Source of the DNA: Acinetobacter gandensis
Lineage (GTDB): Bacteria > Pseudomonadota > Gammaproteobacteria > Pseudomonadales > Moraxellaceae
NCBI RefSeq assembly: GCF_001678755.1
Contig: NZ_LZDS01000028.1
Coordinates: 186,001-250,000 of the forward strand
DNA length: 64,000 nt
Reading direction: 5' to 3'
Below are positions 35,194 to 44,550 of the stretch, one piece after another. The stretch's first letter is position 1. The number at the start of each line of letters is the position of its first letter. The translations under genes were made by a program, and so were the position numbers. The notes below the pieces were generated by a model, which had not been told where the DNA came from, searched no databases, and saw nothing but the letters and a program-made list of their open reading frames with translations.

Positions 35194-36750
35194 TTAATGA
35201 ACTTTTTGGAAGTTCAGATTTACAGCACCAATTTCAGCTTGTGCAGCTAAGCGTTGTTTACTTGCTTTGTTCCCAACATTCAAATTCATCGTTTGATAAG
35301 AATGGTCGCCGTGTTCACGTGTGGTTTCAATGTGGACAATATACTGCCCCGCAGCAACCGCGCGACCATTGTCATCCTTACCGTCCCAGGCAAGTTTGTA
35401 GTTACCAGGGTGACGTGATGGCTTCGCTACAGCATCTAAATTGGTCATTTGACGGCCGTAACGCTTCCACCAGACATAGTTTGAATTAATCCAACGCTCA
35501 TCTTTACCCCATACGGCTAAAGTACGCACAATTTTTTTGTTGGCATCTGTCACCCAAACAGAAACGTAGGGCGCACGATATTTTTCAACATTAATTTTTG
35601 GAATAGTTAAATCAATGACAGCTTGATAACCTGCAGGCCACTTTGCAGATGAACCAGCCGCAACAGCGAGCATTTCAGGTGATTGGGCTTGCAGCAAATT
35701 ATTCCAACCAGCTGATTGGAACGTATCGCCATTTGACAAGGTCATTTGTGCTTCATAACCAATTAAGCTTTCAATAAGCTCAATCCCTTCAGCAGGTGTC
35801 ATAGCAGCTAAAGCTGTAGCTAACGCATCTGCATCTGCAGCACACTGACCAACAACCACACATTGTTCTACTTGCTGCAATGGCATGCCTGTTTTTGGAT
35901 CGAGTAAATGGCTTTGACCTGCAAGTGTACGGTAACCTTTTCCTGAAAAAGCGACAGCTTGATCATTCAAGTTTAAAACTTGTGATGGCACGGCCAAATC
36001 GTAGTGGTTAAACGCATCTTGAACACCAATACTCCAGCCTTGCTTTTGCGGTGCATTTCCCCAAACACGAATATCACCACCAATATCAACCAATATTCCC
36101 GCAATTGCTGGAACTTTTTGACGCGCTGCAACTAAAGCACGGTCAATGATATAACCTTTAGCGTAGGCATCAGGCGCAATTTTGACATCTACATTTAACT
36201 GAATCGCAGACTTTTCTTGATTTATTTGAACCGCATCTGCTTGAAGTTCTTTGAGTACACCAGCACGTGTTTCATCATCGAGTTGTACAACACCCTGAGA
36301 TTTTTCCCAAAGCGCAATCAATTGACCTAAACGTGCATCAAAAGCACCACATGTTTTATCACGCCATACTTCACATGCTGCAATCACTTCAATCAGTTCT
36401 GGTGAAGCATCATTTGCATGGCCAGTTTGATTTAAAAGCGAAATTTCACTGTCTGCGCGCCATACAGAAAGTTTTTGATCTAAAGCTGCAATTTCTTTTT
36501 GCATAATATCTAAAGCTAGATTTGCATCTTGCTTAGACACACCTGTAATAATGACATCGAGTGATGTACCGAGGATATGGTCACGATGGAATCGATGCGT
36601 TAACTGTGCTTCGTTTTCAGCAGGTATAGCTGACGCTGATTTATCAGCAGCGTTCGCTTGTAAAGGAGAGATCAGTGCCAGCGCCATAACCAATGGTGTG
36701 AGACGAAATGCCTTACGAAGTGGGTAAGATTTTTTTGCAGCAGAAGTCAT
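35194..36750 (-). CDS. ApbE-type FAD:protein FMN transferase fused to DUF2271
   Basis: A 518-aa exported protein with a signal peptide (cleavage near Q-A-N-A-A, residue 35). The ApbE domain runs to about residue 350. Its signatures are I-D-R-A-L-V-A-A-R, L-V-D-I-G-G-D-I-R-V-W-G, a H-L-L-D-P-K-T-G-M-P metal/FAD loop and A-D-A-D-A-L-A-T-A-L. The C-terminal 160 residues fit DUF2271 (V-S-V-W-V-T-D, R-x-L-A-V-W-G-K, G-N-Y-K-L-A-W-D-G-K-D-D-N-G). ApbE attaches FMN covalently to Ser/Thr of exported proteins. No clear acceptor motif is seen in its neighbours. Its start faces the DUF4198 gene across a Fur-like site. Confidence 0.87.
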   Translation of the reverse strand: MTSAAKKSYPLRKAFRLTPLVMALALISPLQANAADKSASAIPAENEAQLTHRFHRDHILGTSLDVIITGVSKQDANLALDIMQKEIAALDQKLSVWRADSEISLLNQTGHANDASPELIEVIAACEVWRDKTCGAFDARLGQLIALWEKSQGVVQLDDETRAGVLKELQADAVQINQEKSAIQLNVDVKIAPDAYAKGYIIDRALVAARQKVPAIAGILVDIGGDIRVWGNAPQKQGWSIGVQDAFNHYDLAVPSQVLNLNDQAVAFSGKGYRTLAGQSHLLDPKTGMPLQQVEQCVVVGQCAADADALATALAAMTPAEGIELIESLIGYEAQMTLSNGDTFQSAGWNNLLQAQSPEMLAVAAGSSAKWPAGYQAVIDLTIPKINVEKYRAPYVSVWVTDANKKIVRTLAVWGKDERWINSNYVWWKRYGRQMTNLDAVAKPSRHPGNYKLAWDGKDDNGRAVAAGQYIVHIETTREHGDHSYQTMNLNVGNKASKQRLAAQAEIGAVNLNFQKVH

Positions 36751-36785
36751 ACTGACTCTCCGAAATATTTTTTTGAATTATTATT

Positions 36786-36804
36786 GATAATGATTGTAGT
36801 TATC
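36786..36804. promoter_or_regulatory. Fur-box-like site between the ApbE fusion and DUF4198 genes
   Basis: GATAATGATTGTAGTTATC matches 15 of 19 positions of the classical Fur box GATAATGATAATCATTATC. It lies in the divergent promoter region, 35 bases from the ApbE start and 51 bases before the DUF4198 ATG. Iron repression of both directions is likely. Confidence 0.7.
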
Positions 36805-36855
36805 AAGTAGATTAAGTCGGATTATCTTAAATATTATTTCCTAAGAGTGCGGAAA

Positions 36856-37746
36856 ATGAATAACTGGTTAAAAATTGCTTTACTAACCTCGCTTCCGGTT
36901 TTAAGCCATGCTCATACCATGAGTCCTTTTTTGCTGCCTGAAGTGTTTGATACCAATGCTGGGCAAAGCATTAGTTTCCAAAGTGCAATTACCATTGAGA
37001 AATTCTTTATTCCAGGTATTAACTTTAAAACCACTTATTTAGTTACTGAGCCAGATGGTCAACAAAAGCCTATCAATGCTGCTGTAACACTCAAACGTTT
37101 TAATATAGCTGAAATGGATATTCCTAAAGAAGGTACTTATCATATCCGTACTCAAGATGCTGTAGGTAATAGCGTAAAATATGCATTGGTTGATGGTCGT
37201 TGGTTGCGTGTTCGACCAGTACGTGCTCCAAGCCCTCAGCAAGCTGCTCGCCCTGCTGAGCCTACAAAAGCACCGATGGCAGCACCAGCAAATGTACAAC
37301 CTCCTCGTATGATTGCTGCTGACCAAGTACCAGCAAATGCGCAAACTTTAGAAGTTACGAATAATTTCATTGCTGAAAGCTATATAACGAAAGGCAAACC
37401 ATCGCCATTACCAAAATTAACCAACAAAGGTTTTGAAGTTAAGTTACTAACTCATCCAAGCGAGTTATACGAAGGTGAAAGCCTGAAATTACAAGTTTTG
37501 GTAGACGGTAAGCCTGTACCAAACTTAGAACTGGATGTATTCAAAGGCGCTAGCAGCTACGAGCCAAATGAAAAACGCGAAATGCCGCACGCGAAAACCA
37601 ACGCGAAAGGTGAAGCTGAAATTAAATTTAGCGATGATGGTATTTACCTCATCACGGCATCTTATCCAGAAGCAAATCCAGACAATACCAAAAAGCCAGC
37701 ACCTGCAAACTACACTTATGGTTTAACCATTCAAGTGAGTGAGTAA
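36856..37746 (+). CDS. Periplasmic DUF4198 protein
   Basis: Start chosen at the ATG 36856, with AAGAG 8 bases upstream; a GTG 9 bases earlier is in frame. The product is 296 aa with a signal peptide ending S-H-A-H (about residue 20). The N-terminal H-T-M-S-P-F-L-L-P-E-V-F is typical. A Pro/Ala-rich linker (about residues 115-155) precedes a C-terminal domain with E-G-E-S-L-K-L-Q-V-L-V-D-G-K-P-V-P and T-N-A-K-G-E-A-E-I-K-F. Such proteins accompany metal uptake and exported flavoprotein systems; no enzymatic role is known. Confidence 0.83.
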   Translation: MNNWLKIALLTSLPVLSHAHTMSPFLLPEVFDTNAGQSISFQSAITIEKFFIPGINFKTTYLVTEPDGQQKPINAAVTLKRFNIAEMDIPKEGTYHIRTQDAVGNSVKYALVDGRWLRVRPVRAPSPQQAARPAEPTKAPMAAPANVQPPRMIAADQVPANAQTLEVTNNFIAESYITKGKPSPLPKLTNKGFEVKLLTHPSELYEGESLKLQVLVDGKPVPNLELDVFKGASSYEPNEKREMPHAKTNAKGEAEIKFSDDGIYLITASYPEANPDNTKKPAPANYTYGLTIQVSE

Positions 37747-37792
37747 GTAATATTTAGGCTGTATACACAGATCTAAATCTGAATTAAAAAAT

Positions 37793-37836
37793 ACCACTTT
37801 AACCGTGAAATAATTTAAAGCGGTTACAGTGGTTTT
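37793..37836 (+). terminator. Terminator after the DUF4198 gene
   Basis: ACCACTTTAACCG (37793-37805) and CGGTTACAGTGGT (37821-37833) pair at 12 of 13 positions, followed by T's. Confidence 0.85.
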
Positions 37837-38002
37837 TATTATTGCATGATCACTATAATCACAACAGTAAGCCTTTAATACGGCTGATGTGCTCTGTATT
37901 CATCAAGGCTCATTTTATTTTTAAAGTTACAATACGATGATAAATAACTGCGGTATCATTCACTCTCAATTTCACAATTAAAAATCAAACCCTCGAGCAA
38001 TC

Positions 38003-38929
38003 ATGTCCAAAAACCTCGCAACACTGATTGGTTTCAGTGCGATTCTTCAATGGTCTTCTATTGTAGGTCTATTGAAAAAAATCAGCTTCACACTTGGGCC
38101 TGACCTCTCGGTTTTGTTTATGTACAGCTTTAGCGCGGTCATTTTACTGCTGCTCTTTCGTATTCCTAACTTAAAACAGGTTCCTCGCAATTATCTATTT
38201 TTTGCAACGATTCTGTTTGTAGTCTATGAACTGTGTTTCTCTTATGCCATTGCATTAGCTCAAACGGCACAGCAAGCCATTGAAATTAGTCTGGTTAATT
38301 ATTTATGGCCGAGTTTAACCATTGCAGCTTTAATTTTGTTTAAAGAACTTAAGTTTAATTTCTTTGTCATTATAGGTTTAGCAATCAGTTTAAGCGGAAT
38401 AGTATTAATTCAAACTGGTAATGAAAGCTTTAACTGGGCAACTGTTTTTGCAAATGTGCAAATAAACCCAATAAGTTATATTTTGGCTTTTTTAGGCGCA
38501 AGTTTATGGGCACTCTATTGTGTAATCACCCGTAAATATAGCCAAGGTCATAACCCCATAGCATTTTTCTTTTTAGTCATTTCCTTTGTACTTTGGCTGA
38601 AAATGCTCGTTTTTCATGGTATTCCTGAAATTCCACATATTGATTTAAATACAGGCATATTAATGTTAATGGTTTCTACTGTCACAGCATTGGGTTATGC
38701 GGCATGGAATATCGGTATTATTAAGGGTAACATCACAATATTAGTCACGTTATCGTATTTTAGCCCTATTTTTTCATCGCTCATTTCCATGTTTATTCTA
38801 CAGACAAATTTATCTTTAAGTTTTTGGCATGGTGCAATTTTAGTCACAGTCGGTTCATTAATTTGCTGGATTTCAACCAGTTGGCCTCAAATTAAAACCA
38901 AACTTCAACTACTTAAATCCGCACATTAG
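38003..38929 (+). CDS. YddG-like amino-acid exporter (DMT superfamily)
   Basis: A 308-aa, ten-segment EamA/DMT transporter. The beginning A-T-L-I-G-F-S-A-I-L-Q-W-S-S-I-V-G and the region I-E-I-S-L-V-N-Y-L-W-P-S-L-T strongly resemble E. coli YddG, an aromatic amino-acid exporter. A single gene with its own upstream region. The substrate is inferred by resemblance. Confidence 0.82.
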   Translation: MSKNLATLIGFSAILQWSSIVGLLKKISFTLGPDLSVLFMYSFSAVILLLLFRIPNLKQVPRNYLFFATILFVVYELCFSYAIALAQTAQQAIEISLVNYLWPSLTIAALILFKELKFNFFVIIGLAISLSGIVLIQTGNESFNWATVFANVQINPISYILAFLGASLWALYCVITRKYSQGHNPIAFFFLVISFVLWLKMLVFHGIPEIPHIDLNTGILMLMVSTVTALGYAAWNIGIIKGNITILVTLSYFSPIFSSLISMFILQTNLSLSFWHGAILVTVGSLICWISTSWPQIKTKLQLLKSAH

Positions 38930-38995
38930 AAAAAAACTTCAATAATTCCATGTAATTTTAAAAAATAAAACTTATTAAAAATTTGCGATACATTT

Positions 38996-40312
38996 TTAAA
39001 CCCAATAAATTATGGCTGCAATCACACAAGTAATATGTAAGATTTGTATAGGTGCAAAATACAGAAAATAGGCTGTACCACCTGTCATCCAAGCATTGAT
39101 ACATTTTGAGCAAGCGTGTGCAGCAAGGCCAATCATAACTGCATAGACCAATGTCATGTTTTCTATGCTGCCTTGCATGACGACAGTTGCCATTGCAGCA
39201 TGAACTTCAAATAAAGATGCCAACAATGTACCAATAATCAATCCACTATCACCTAACAACAAATTAAGACCGTATACTGCTGCTTGGATTAATGTCAGGC
39301 TTATAGCAATAATAGCGGCTTGCTTTAAGCTAAACATACGAGTGTCATTAATTGATTCTGCATCTATATCATTTTGAAGTACAAGGTCTGGTGTATTTGG
39401 GGCTGCAATTTTAGGTAAATCTGTTGAATTGGAAAAATTAGACTTTTTAAGATTGGAAACATAAATATAGCCGGCAATCATTAAAATGGTGATACCCAAT
39501 AGGCAAGGCAATAAGAGTAAAGTGAACCATTCTAGGCTGAGTCCAGCAACAATAATGAGTAATTGTAATAAGGTTGCCACACAAGAAAATAAGCCTGCCC
39601 CTGCATTTGATTTGGCATCGCCATGCCCCTGACGTACTTCCATTCCTAAACTTGCAATTGTCGCCGTGCTTGATACAAAACCAGATGCTACAGCAGATAA
39701 AATTAAGGCTTTATTTCGTGATAACAAGCGTTTGGCGATATGCGCTACTGACTGCACCACTAAAATTAAAATCAGCAATTTTAAAATAACATAAGGATTC
39801 AGAACTGCGCCCCATAAAGGTTTATTGGGCATGAGCGGTAACGCAATTAGTAACAGCGCCAATAAAAATAGCCCATCACGCAATTCATAATCTTTAATCC
39901 AATTGCCTGCAATACCGTGTAAATAAGGCTTTCCCATTAAAATTAATGTTAAAACTACGGCAAGACCAGCTGCGAGTGGAATCTGATACACACACAGTGC
40001 GCCTATAAAATAGGTCATAACAAACGCAAGTTCTGTGGTAGACCCAATATCCTGCTTTTGTTTGAATAATCCATAAATACTAAATGCGATAATGGCACAT
40101 GCGCCAACGATGCCTACTGAAAGATGAATAAGAAAACACAGTGCTCCCAATAGCGCACAAATTGAAAAGGAACGAAGTCCAGCAAAACTCTGTTCTTTAA
40201 CTTGATTATTATTACGTTGTCGTTCAAGCCCAATCAGTAAACCGCAGCCTAACGCCGCGCCCATAATACTGAGCAAATGCTGGAAAGATAAACTGATTAA
40301 AAGGCTATTCAA
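38996..40312 (-). CDS. MgtC/DUF4010 family membrane protein
   Basis: A 438-aa polytopic protein with an MgtC-like N-terminus (A-L-G-C-G-L-L-I-G-L-E-R-Q-R, residues about 19-32, then A-G-L-R-S-F-S) and a DUF4010 C-terminal membrane region (N-K-A-L-I-L-S-A-V-A-S-G-F-V-S-S-T-A-T). Start is TTG (40310-40312), supported by AAGGGAG seven bases upstream. Function is unknown; the family is often linked to magnesium or envelope homeostasis by name only. Confidence 0.82.
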   Translation of the reverse strand: MNSLLISLSFQHLLSIMGAALGCGLLIGLERQRNNNQVKEQSFAGLRSFSICALLGALCFLIHLSVGIVGACAIIAFSIYGLFKQKQDIGSTTELAFVMTYFIGALCVYQIPLAAGLAVVLTLILMGKPYLHGIAGNWIKDYELRDGLFLLALLLIALPLMPNKPLWGAVLNPYVILKLLILILVVQSVAHIAKRLLSRNKALILSAVASGFVSSTATIASLGMEVRQGHGDAKSNAGAGLFSCVATLLQLLIIVAGLSLEWFTLLLLPCLLGITILMIAGYIYVSNLKKSNFSNSTDLPKIAAPNTPDLVLQNDIDAESINDTRMFSLKQAAIIAISLTLIQAAVYGLNLLLGDSGLIIGTLLASLFEVHAAMATVVMQGSIENMTLVYAVMIGLAAHACSKCINAWMTGGTAYFLYFAPIQILHITCVIAAIIYWV

Positions 40313-40674
40313 TTTATTACTCCCTTAGGCAAATTCTTGTATATTTCACATTCAATATAATTCTAATCTTATGTAGCGAATATATAGCTCGAAATAAGAA
40401 ACACTTTAAAGTTAAAGTACTTTTCTAAGCAGACTTAAAAGTTCTTGGCCCATTTACTAGAGTTCATTTAATAGTGCTGATGATAAAATGAAAAATAGCT
40501 ATGAAACTTAAGCACTTCATTTATAAGCACTAACTATTGCTTCACATCTCAAATTGATCATACCCTGTGCGATAAATGATGTAAATTATTCATGCTATTT
40601 TGTGCAAAGTATTTATATATACAAATGCCAATGTACTTTGGAAAATTGGCATGTTCAAAGCTCAATAATATATT
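40313..40674 (-). other. 362-base intergenic region upstream of the MgtC/DUF4010 gene
   Basis: It holds the ribosome binding site for the TTG-initiated gene and, at 40625-40652, a stem ATGCCAAT/ATTGGCAT just past the EamA gene that may be a weak minus-strand terminator. No gene, riboswitch or repeat was recognised in the AT-rich middle. Confidence 0.5.
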
Positions 40675-41562
40675 TTAAGCCCAAATTACCATAATGGCAG
40701 CAATCACAACCAAGCCAAGCCCCCAATGGTCTGTTCGTGCTAATTTTTCTTTAAAGAAATAGGCTGAAATCAGTAGACTAAATAAAATTTCAATCTGCCC
40801 TAGCGTTTTAACAATCGCGACGGTTTGCATGCTCATTGCCGTAAACCATCCCAAAGAAGCAAGGAAACTGCAAATACTCACGCGGAACGTCAAACCAAGG
40901 CGTTGCCACATAGCAACTAAGGTTGATCGGCTAAAAATACTCAAATAAAGCAACATAATAAAGCATTGAAAACCAATAATACTAAGTAATACCCATGCTG
41001 CACGTTGAATAACAGGTAGTGTTGATAATTCTAAACTTGCTTCACGTACCAATAAGGATGTCACGGCAAAACTTAAACCACTGCCAATACCAATACATAA
41101 AGTTGAAATAGAGATTTTCTGTTTTTGATTGCCTTTGCTGAGTAAAAATACGGCAAGACCACCAATAGCCACACCACCCCAGCCCATTAAACTTAAATGC
41201 TCTGCGAGAAAAATTACACCCACTATTGCCGCAAGAATCGCTTCACTTTTCGCAAGTCCAACACCAATAGCATAATTTTTTTGTTTAAATAGCAAAACCA
41301 TTAATATGGTTGCCAAAATTTGGCTTAACCCTGCTATAACAATATAAATCCAAAATTGAGTCGTAAATGATGTTTCAACTGAAATAGGTTGCTGTTGATA
41401 TAAAAAATATAAATATAATCCAGCAAGAGGTAATCCAAATATAAAGCGCGCTAAAGTTACGCCATACACATCGACCGTTGTACTTAATTGCTTTTGAAAA
41501 GCATTACGCCAAGACTGCATAAAGGCAGCCATTAAAGTAAATAAAATCCAAGTGGGAAACAT
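40675..41562 (-). CDS. EamA/DMT-family transporter
   Basis: A 295-aa, ten-segment membrane protein with two EamA halves (the second begins near I-S-I-S-T-L-C-I-G-I-G-S-G-L-S-F-A). It belongs to the drug/metabolite transporter superfamily, a different subgroup from the YddG-like gene nearby. The substrate cannot be read from the sequence, and no linked genes indicate it. Confidence 0.83.
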   Translation of the reverse strand: MFPTWILFTLMAAFMQSWRNAFQKQLSTTVDVYGVTLARFIFGLPLAGLYLYFLYQQQPISVETSFTTQFWIYIVIAGLSQILATILMVLLFKQKNYAIGVGLAKSEAILAAIVGVIFLAEHLSLMGWGGVAIGGLAVFLLSKGNQKQKISISTLCIGIGSGLSFAVTSLLVREASLELSTLPVIQRAAWVLLSIIGFQCFIMLLYLSIFSRSTLVAMWQRLGLTFRVSICSFLASLGWFTAMSMQTVAIVKTLGQIEILFSLLISAYFFKEKLARTDHWGLGLVVIAAIMVIWA

Positions 41563-41733
41563 ATATATTTAAAAAAAGTCAAAGCCTTTCAAATGTACGC
41601 GCATCCTAGATTGAATGCGAGTTTATCTCGTACTTAATTGATTGAAGAATTTTTATTAGTATTTCAAGAATAAATTATCAATTGTATCTTTGCCGGATAA
41701 AAAATTAAAGAAACCGATCTAAGGATTGTGCAT

Positions 41734-41768
41734 AAAAAAGACCGTAATATTGACTCAATATTACGGTC
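41734..41768 (-). terminator. Terminator after alkK
   Basis: A perfect 14-bp inverted repeat (GACCGTAATATTGA 41740-41753, TCAATATTACGGTC 41755-41768) is followed on the minus strand by six T's. Confidence 0.9.
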
Positions 41769-41789
41769 TCGTTGAAACTTATTGCTCAA

Positions 41790-43418
41790 TTAGCTGTCCA
41801 TGAGTACAGAACCAAACTGTTCACGTAAATCCTTTTTCAGCATTTTTCCTGTGCCACTCAGGGGAATTGCATCCACAAAAATGACTTTGTCTGGCACCTG
41901 CCATTTCGCTACTTTATCGGCATAGTAATCCAAAATTTCAGTATCAGATAAATCGACATCTGGCTTTTTAATCGCAATTAAAATTGGACGTTCATCCCAT
42001 TTTGGATGTGTCGCAGCAATCACAGCCGCCATTGCAATTTTTGGATGTCCCATCGCTAAGTTTTCTAGATCGACAGATGAAATCCATTCACCACCTGACT
42101 TAATCAAATCTTTAGAACGATCACTAATTTTCAAGAAACCATCTTCATTTAGTGTTGCAATATCACCAGTATCGAACCAACCGTCTGAAGTTAATGCAGA
42201 TTCGGTTTTTCCAAAGTAGTTATTGATAATCCAATGACCTTGGATTTGTAAGTTACCCGTTGTTTCGCCATCACGAGTGACTTCATTGGTGCCATTTTCT
42301 TCATCGGTAATGCGTAAATCGACACCAAATGGTGGACGACCTTGTGAAAGACGTACTTGAAGTTTTTCTTCATCAGATAAATGTTGATGTTTCGCTTTAA
42401 ATTGGTTTGCTGAACCCAGTGGACTAGTTTCGGTCATTCCCCAAGCATGAATGGTTTCACAGCCAAATTGCTCTTTAAATACTTTTAGCATTGCTGGTGG
42501 ACAAGCTGAGCCGCCAACAACATTTCGCGTTAAGCTTTCAAGTTTACTTCCAGCTTGCTGCGCTGCATTGATCAAGCCTTGCCAAATTGTTGGCACACCT
42601 AAAGCCACTGAAACCTGATATTGATCAATCATTTGAGTCAGGCTTGCACCATCAAGGCCTGGGCCAGGCAATACCAAGGTACAGCCCACCATAGCCGCGG
42701 CATAAGGCGTACCCCATGCATTTACATGGAACATTGGCACAACAGGCATCATAATATCGCGTGCAGAAACATTCAGTGAGTCTGGCATACTAATGGCATA
42801 ACTGTGCAGTACGGTTGAACGGTGACTATAGAGAACACCTTTCGGATTACCTGTAGTACCTGAAGTATAACACAATGAGCTTGCAGACAATTCATCAAGT
42901 TCAGGCCAATCAAAGTTAGCATTTTGTTGCGCGATTAACTCATCATAAAACTTAATTTCAGGAAAATCCTGTGAAATTGCTTCATCAACAGCATCTAAAC
43001 AAATATAGTGTTCAACCGATTTTAAAAGTGGTTTAACCGCTTTAACTAGAGGTAAAAAAGTTTTATCAAATAAAATGACGCGATCAGATGCGTCATTAAT
43101 AATAAAAATAAGTTGTTCTGGGAACAAACGTGGATTAATAGTATGACAGACGTAACCACTGCCTGAAATGGCATACCAAGACTCTAAATGGCGGTGATTA
43201 TTCCATGCAATGGTTGCAATACGATCACTAAAATTTAAACCAAATGATGCTAAAACATTTGCAAAGCGCTTAGAGTTTTCATGAACTTTGCCCCAAGTGG
43301 TTTCCGTAATTGTGGTATCGGTATTCTTCGAAATTACCAAACTATCTGCATGGTAACGACCCGCATGTTCAATCATGCTGCTAATTAAAAGCGGTTTAAA
43401 CATCATATTGCCAAGCAT
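41790..43418 (-). CDS. alkK: Medium/long-chain acyl-CoA synthetase, AlkK type
   Basis: A 542-aa AMP-forming ligase that makes acyl-CoA from fatty acids. Motifs: L-C-Y-T-S-G-T-T-G-N-P-K-G-V (P-loop), H-A-W-G-M-T-E, W-F-D-T-G-D-I-A, R-S-K-D-L-I-K-S-G-G-E-W-I-S and catalytic lysine in G-T-G-K-M-L-K-K. The M-L-G-x-M-M start, A-T-I-A-W-N-N-x-R-H-L-E and V-V-P-M-F-H-V-N-A-W-G-T-P-Y strings match the AlkK proteins of alkane-oxidising bacteria. A single gene between its promoter region and a strong terminator. Confidence 0.9.
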   Translation of the reverse strand: MLGNMMFKPLLISSMIEHAGRYHADSLVISKNTDTTITETTWGKVHENSKRFANVLASFGLNFSDRIATIAWNNHRHLESWYAISGSGYVCHTINPRLFPEQLIFIINDASDRVILFDKTFLPLVKAVKPLLKSVEHYICLDAVDEAISQDFPEIKFYDELIAQQNANFDWPELDELSASSLCYTSGTTGNPKGVLYSHRSTVLHSYAISMPDSLNVSARDIMMPVVPMFHVNAWGTPYAAAMVGCTLVLPGPGLDGASLTQMIDQYQVSVALGVPTIWQGLINAAQQAGSKLESLTRNVVGGSACPPAMLKVFKEQFGCETIHAWGMTETSPLGSANQFKAKHQHLSDEEKLQVRLSQGRPPFGVDLRITDEENGTNEVTRDGETTGNLQIQGHWIINNYFGKTESALTSDGWFDTGDIATLNEDGFLKISDRSKDLIKSGGEWISSVDLENLAMGHPKIAMAAVIAATHPKWDERPILIAIKKPDVDLSDTEILDYYADKVAKWQVPDKVIFVDAIPLSGTGKMLKKDLREQFGSVLMDS

Positions 43419-43783
43419 TCATTGCTCCCGATCTTATCCATAATTACATTGTTCTAATGCTGCAAATCTATGCAGAACTTTTATCAGCAACCTTTCCTAA
43501 TTCTATAAAACGACAACATTCTTTAATTAGGAAACGTCACGGTTCACAGCCGATATGAAGTGCACACCTGAAACTGCTCATTATGTTTTTAACCTGAATT
43601 TATACGATAAGCTACTAATATTTTTATCTAATTGTTACCGTACTTTTATAGAGAAATGTTATGTATTTTAATTTTATTTATTCTTTAATACATCAATTAA
43701 TGTAGAGATTTAACAGATTAAATCAGCCTCTAATAAAAAGCCCAGTGTCATTCACTGGGCTCAAGACCATCTGATTTAAAGGA
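43419..43783. other. 365-base region between alkK and the T6SS end
   Basis: It contains the alkK promoter side, a perfect 10-bp inverted repeat (TTTCCTAATT 43493-43502, AATTAGGAAA 43525-43534, 22-base spacer) and the tagN terminator. No gene is visible. Confidence 0.6.
43736..43760 (-). terminator. Terminator of the leftward T6SS operon
   Basis: GCCCAGTG (43740-43747) and CACTGGGC (43753-43760) form a perfect stem, with minus-strand T's after it, downstream of tagN. Confidence 0.9.
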
Positions 43784-44548
43784 TTAAAGTACTTCAAATT
43801 CAATACGGCGGTTTTTCTTTCGACCTTCAGGGGTTGCATTATCAGCGACTGGTTTATTCGATCCCATGCCTTCCGTACTTAAACTAGCCGCGGCAATATT
43901 TTTTGAAATCAGATAATCTTTTACTGCATTTGCTCTTTGCTGACTCAAACTCAAGTTTTTCTCTGCATTACCTGAACTATCTGTATGACCAATAATTCTT
44001 ACTTTTTTACCACCCACACGATTCAACGCAACCGCCATCTCATCCAAAATTTGAACACCTGACGCAGCTAAAATGGCACTGCCAGATTCGAATTCAATAA
44101 TTCGATTACGTAGTGCTGCATCAATAATCGCTTGCTCTGCTTGGTTAACTGAAAGCTGCGCATTTAAACGAAATGGTGGCACAACTAAAGATTGAAATTT
44201 GCTTGTCGTGGGCTGAATATCATTTTGATTGGACATTTTCCCACTCAAATCGACCTGTGTTCCGCGGACAGTAAGCTTACCCTGTTTCACCTTTTTCAAA
44301 TCATCATTAATAATCTGACTTACGCTGTTACCCCAGCCATTTGGTGCAGTTACCGCACGAACCTGAATTTTATCAACGACATTTTCTTGACCGTAAGTCA
44401 GATACGCCTTATTTAAAATTTCTTGTTTAGTAGCTTCATTTGGAACTGCACCCTCAATCACGATTGGTTGAGCCCAAAGCAAACTTGAAATACCCAAGGC
44501 ACACAATGCAACACATAATTTGGGTAACTTAAAATTTATTCTCTGCAT
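43784..44548 (-). CDS. tagN: TagN: OmpA-like peptidoglycan-binding protein of the T6SS
   Basis: A 254-aa exported protein with a signal peptide (cleavage near L-L-W-A-Q, residue 26) and no lipobox cysteine. A BON-like region (I-E-G-A-V-P-N-E-A-T-K...) precedes a C-terminal OmpA domain (I-I-E-F-E-S-G-S-A-I-L, I-I-G-H-T-D-S-S-G, N-L-S-L-S-Q-Q-R-A-N-A-V) that binds peptidoglycan. It starts two bases after the tagF stop and is last in the operon; it probably anchors the TssJLM-type membrane complex to the wall. Confidence 0.85.
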   Translation of the reverse strand: MQRINFKLPKLCVALCALGISSLLWAQPIVIEGAVPNEATKQEILNKAYLTYGQENVVDKIQVRAVTAPNGWGNSVSQIINDDLKKVKQGKLTVRGTQVDLSGKMSNQNDIQPTTSKFQSLVVPPFRLNAQLSVNQAEQAIIDAALRNRIIEFESGSAILAASGVQILDEMAVALNRVGGKKVRIIGHTDSSGNAEKNLSLSQQRANAVKDYLISKNIAAASLSTEGMGSNKPVADNATPEGRKKNRRIEFEVL

Positions 44549-44550
44549 GG

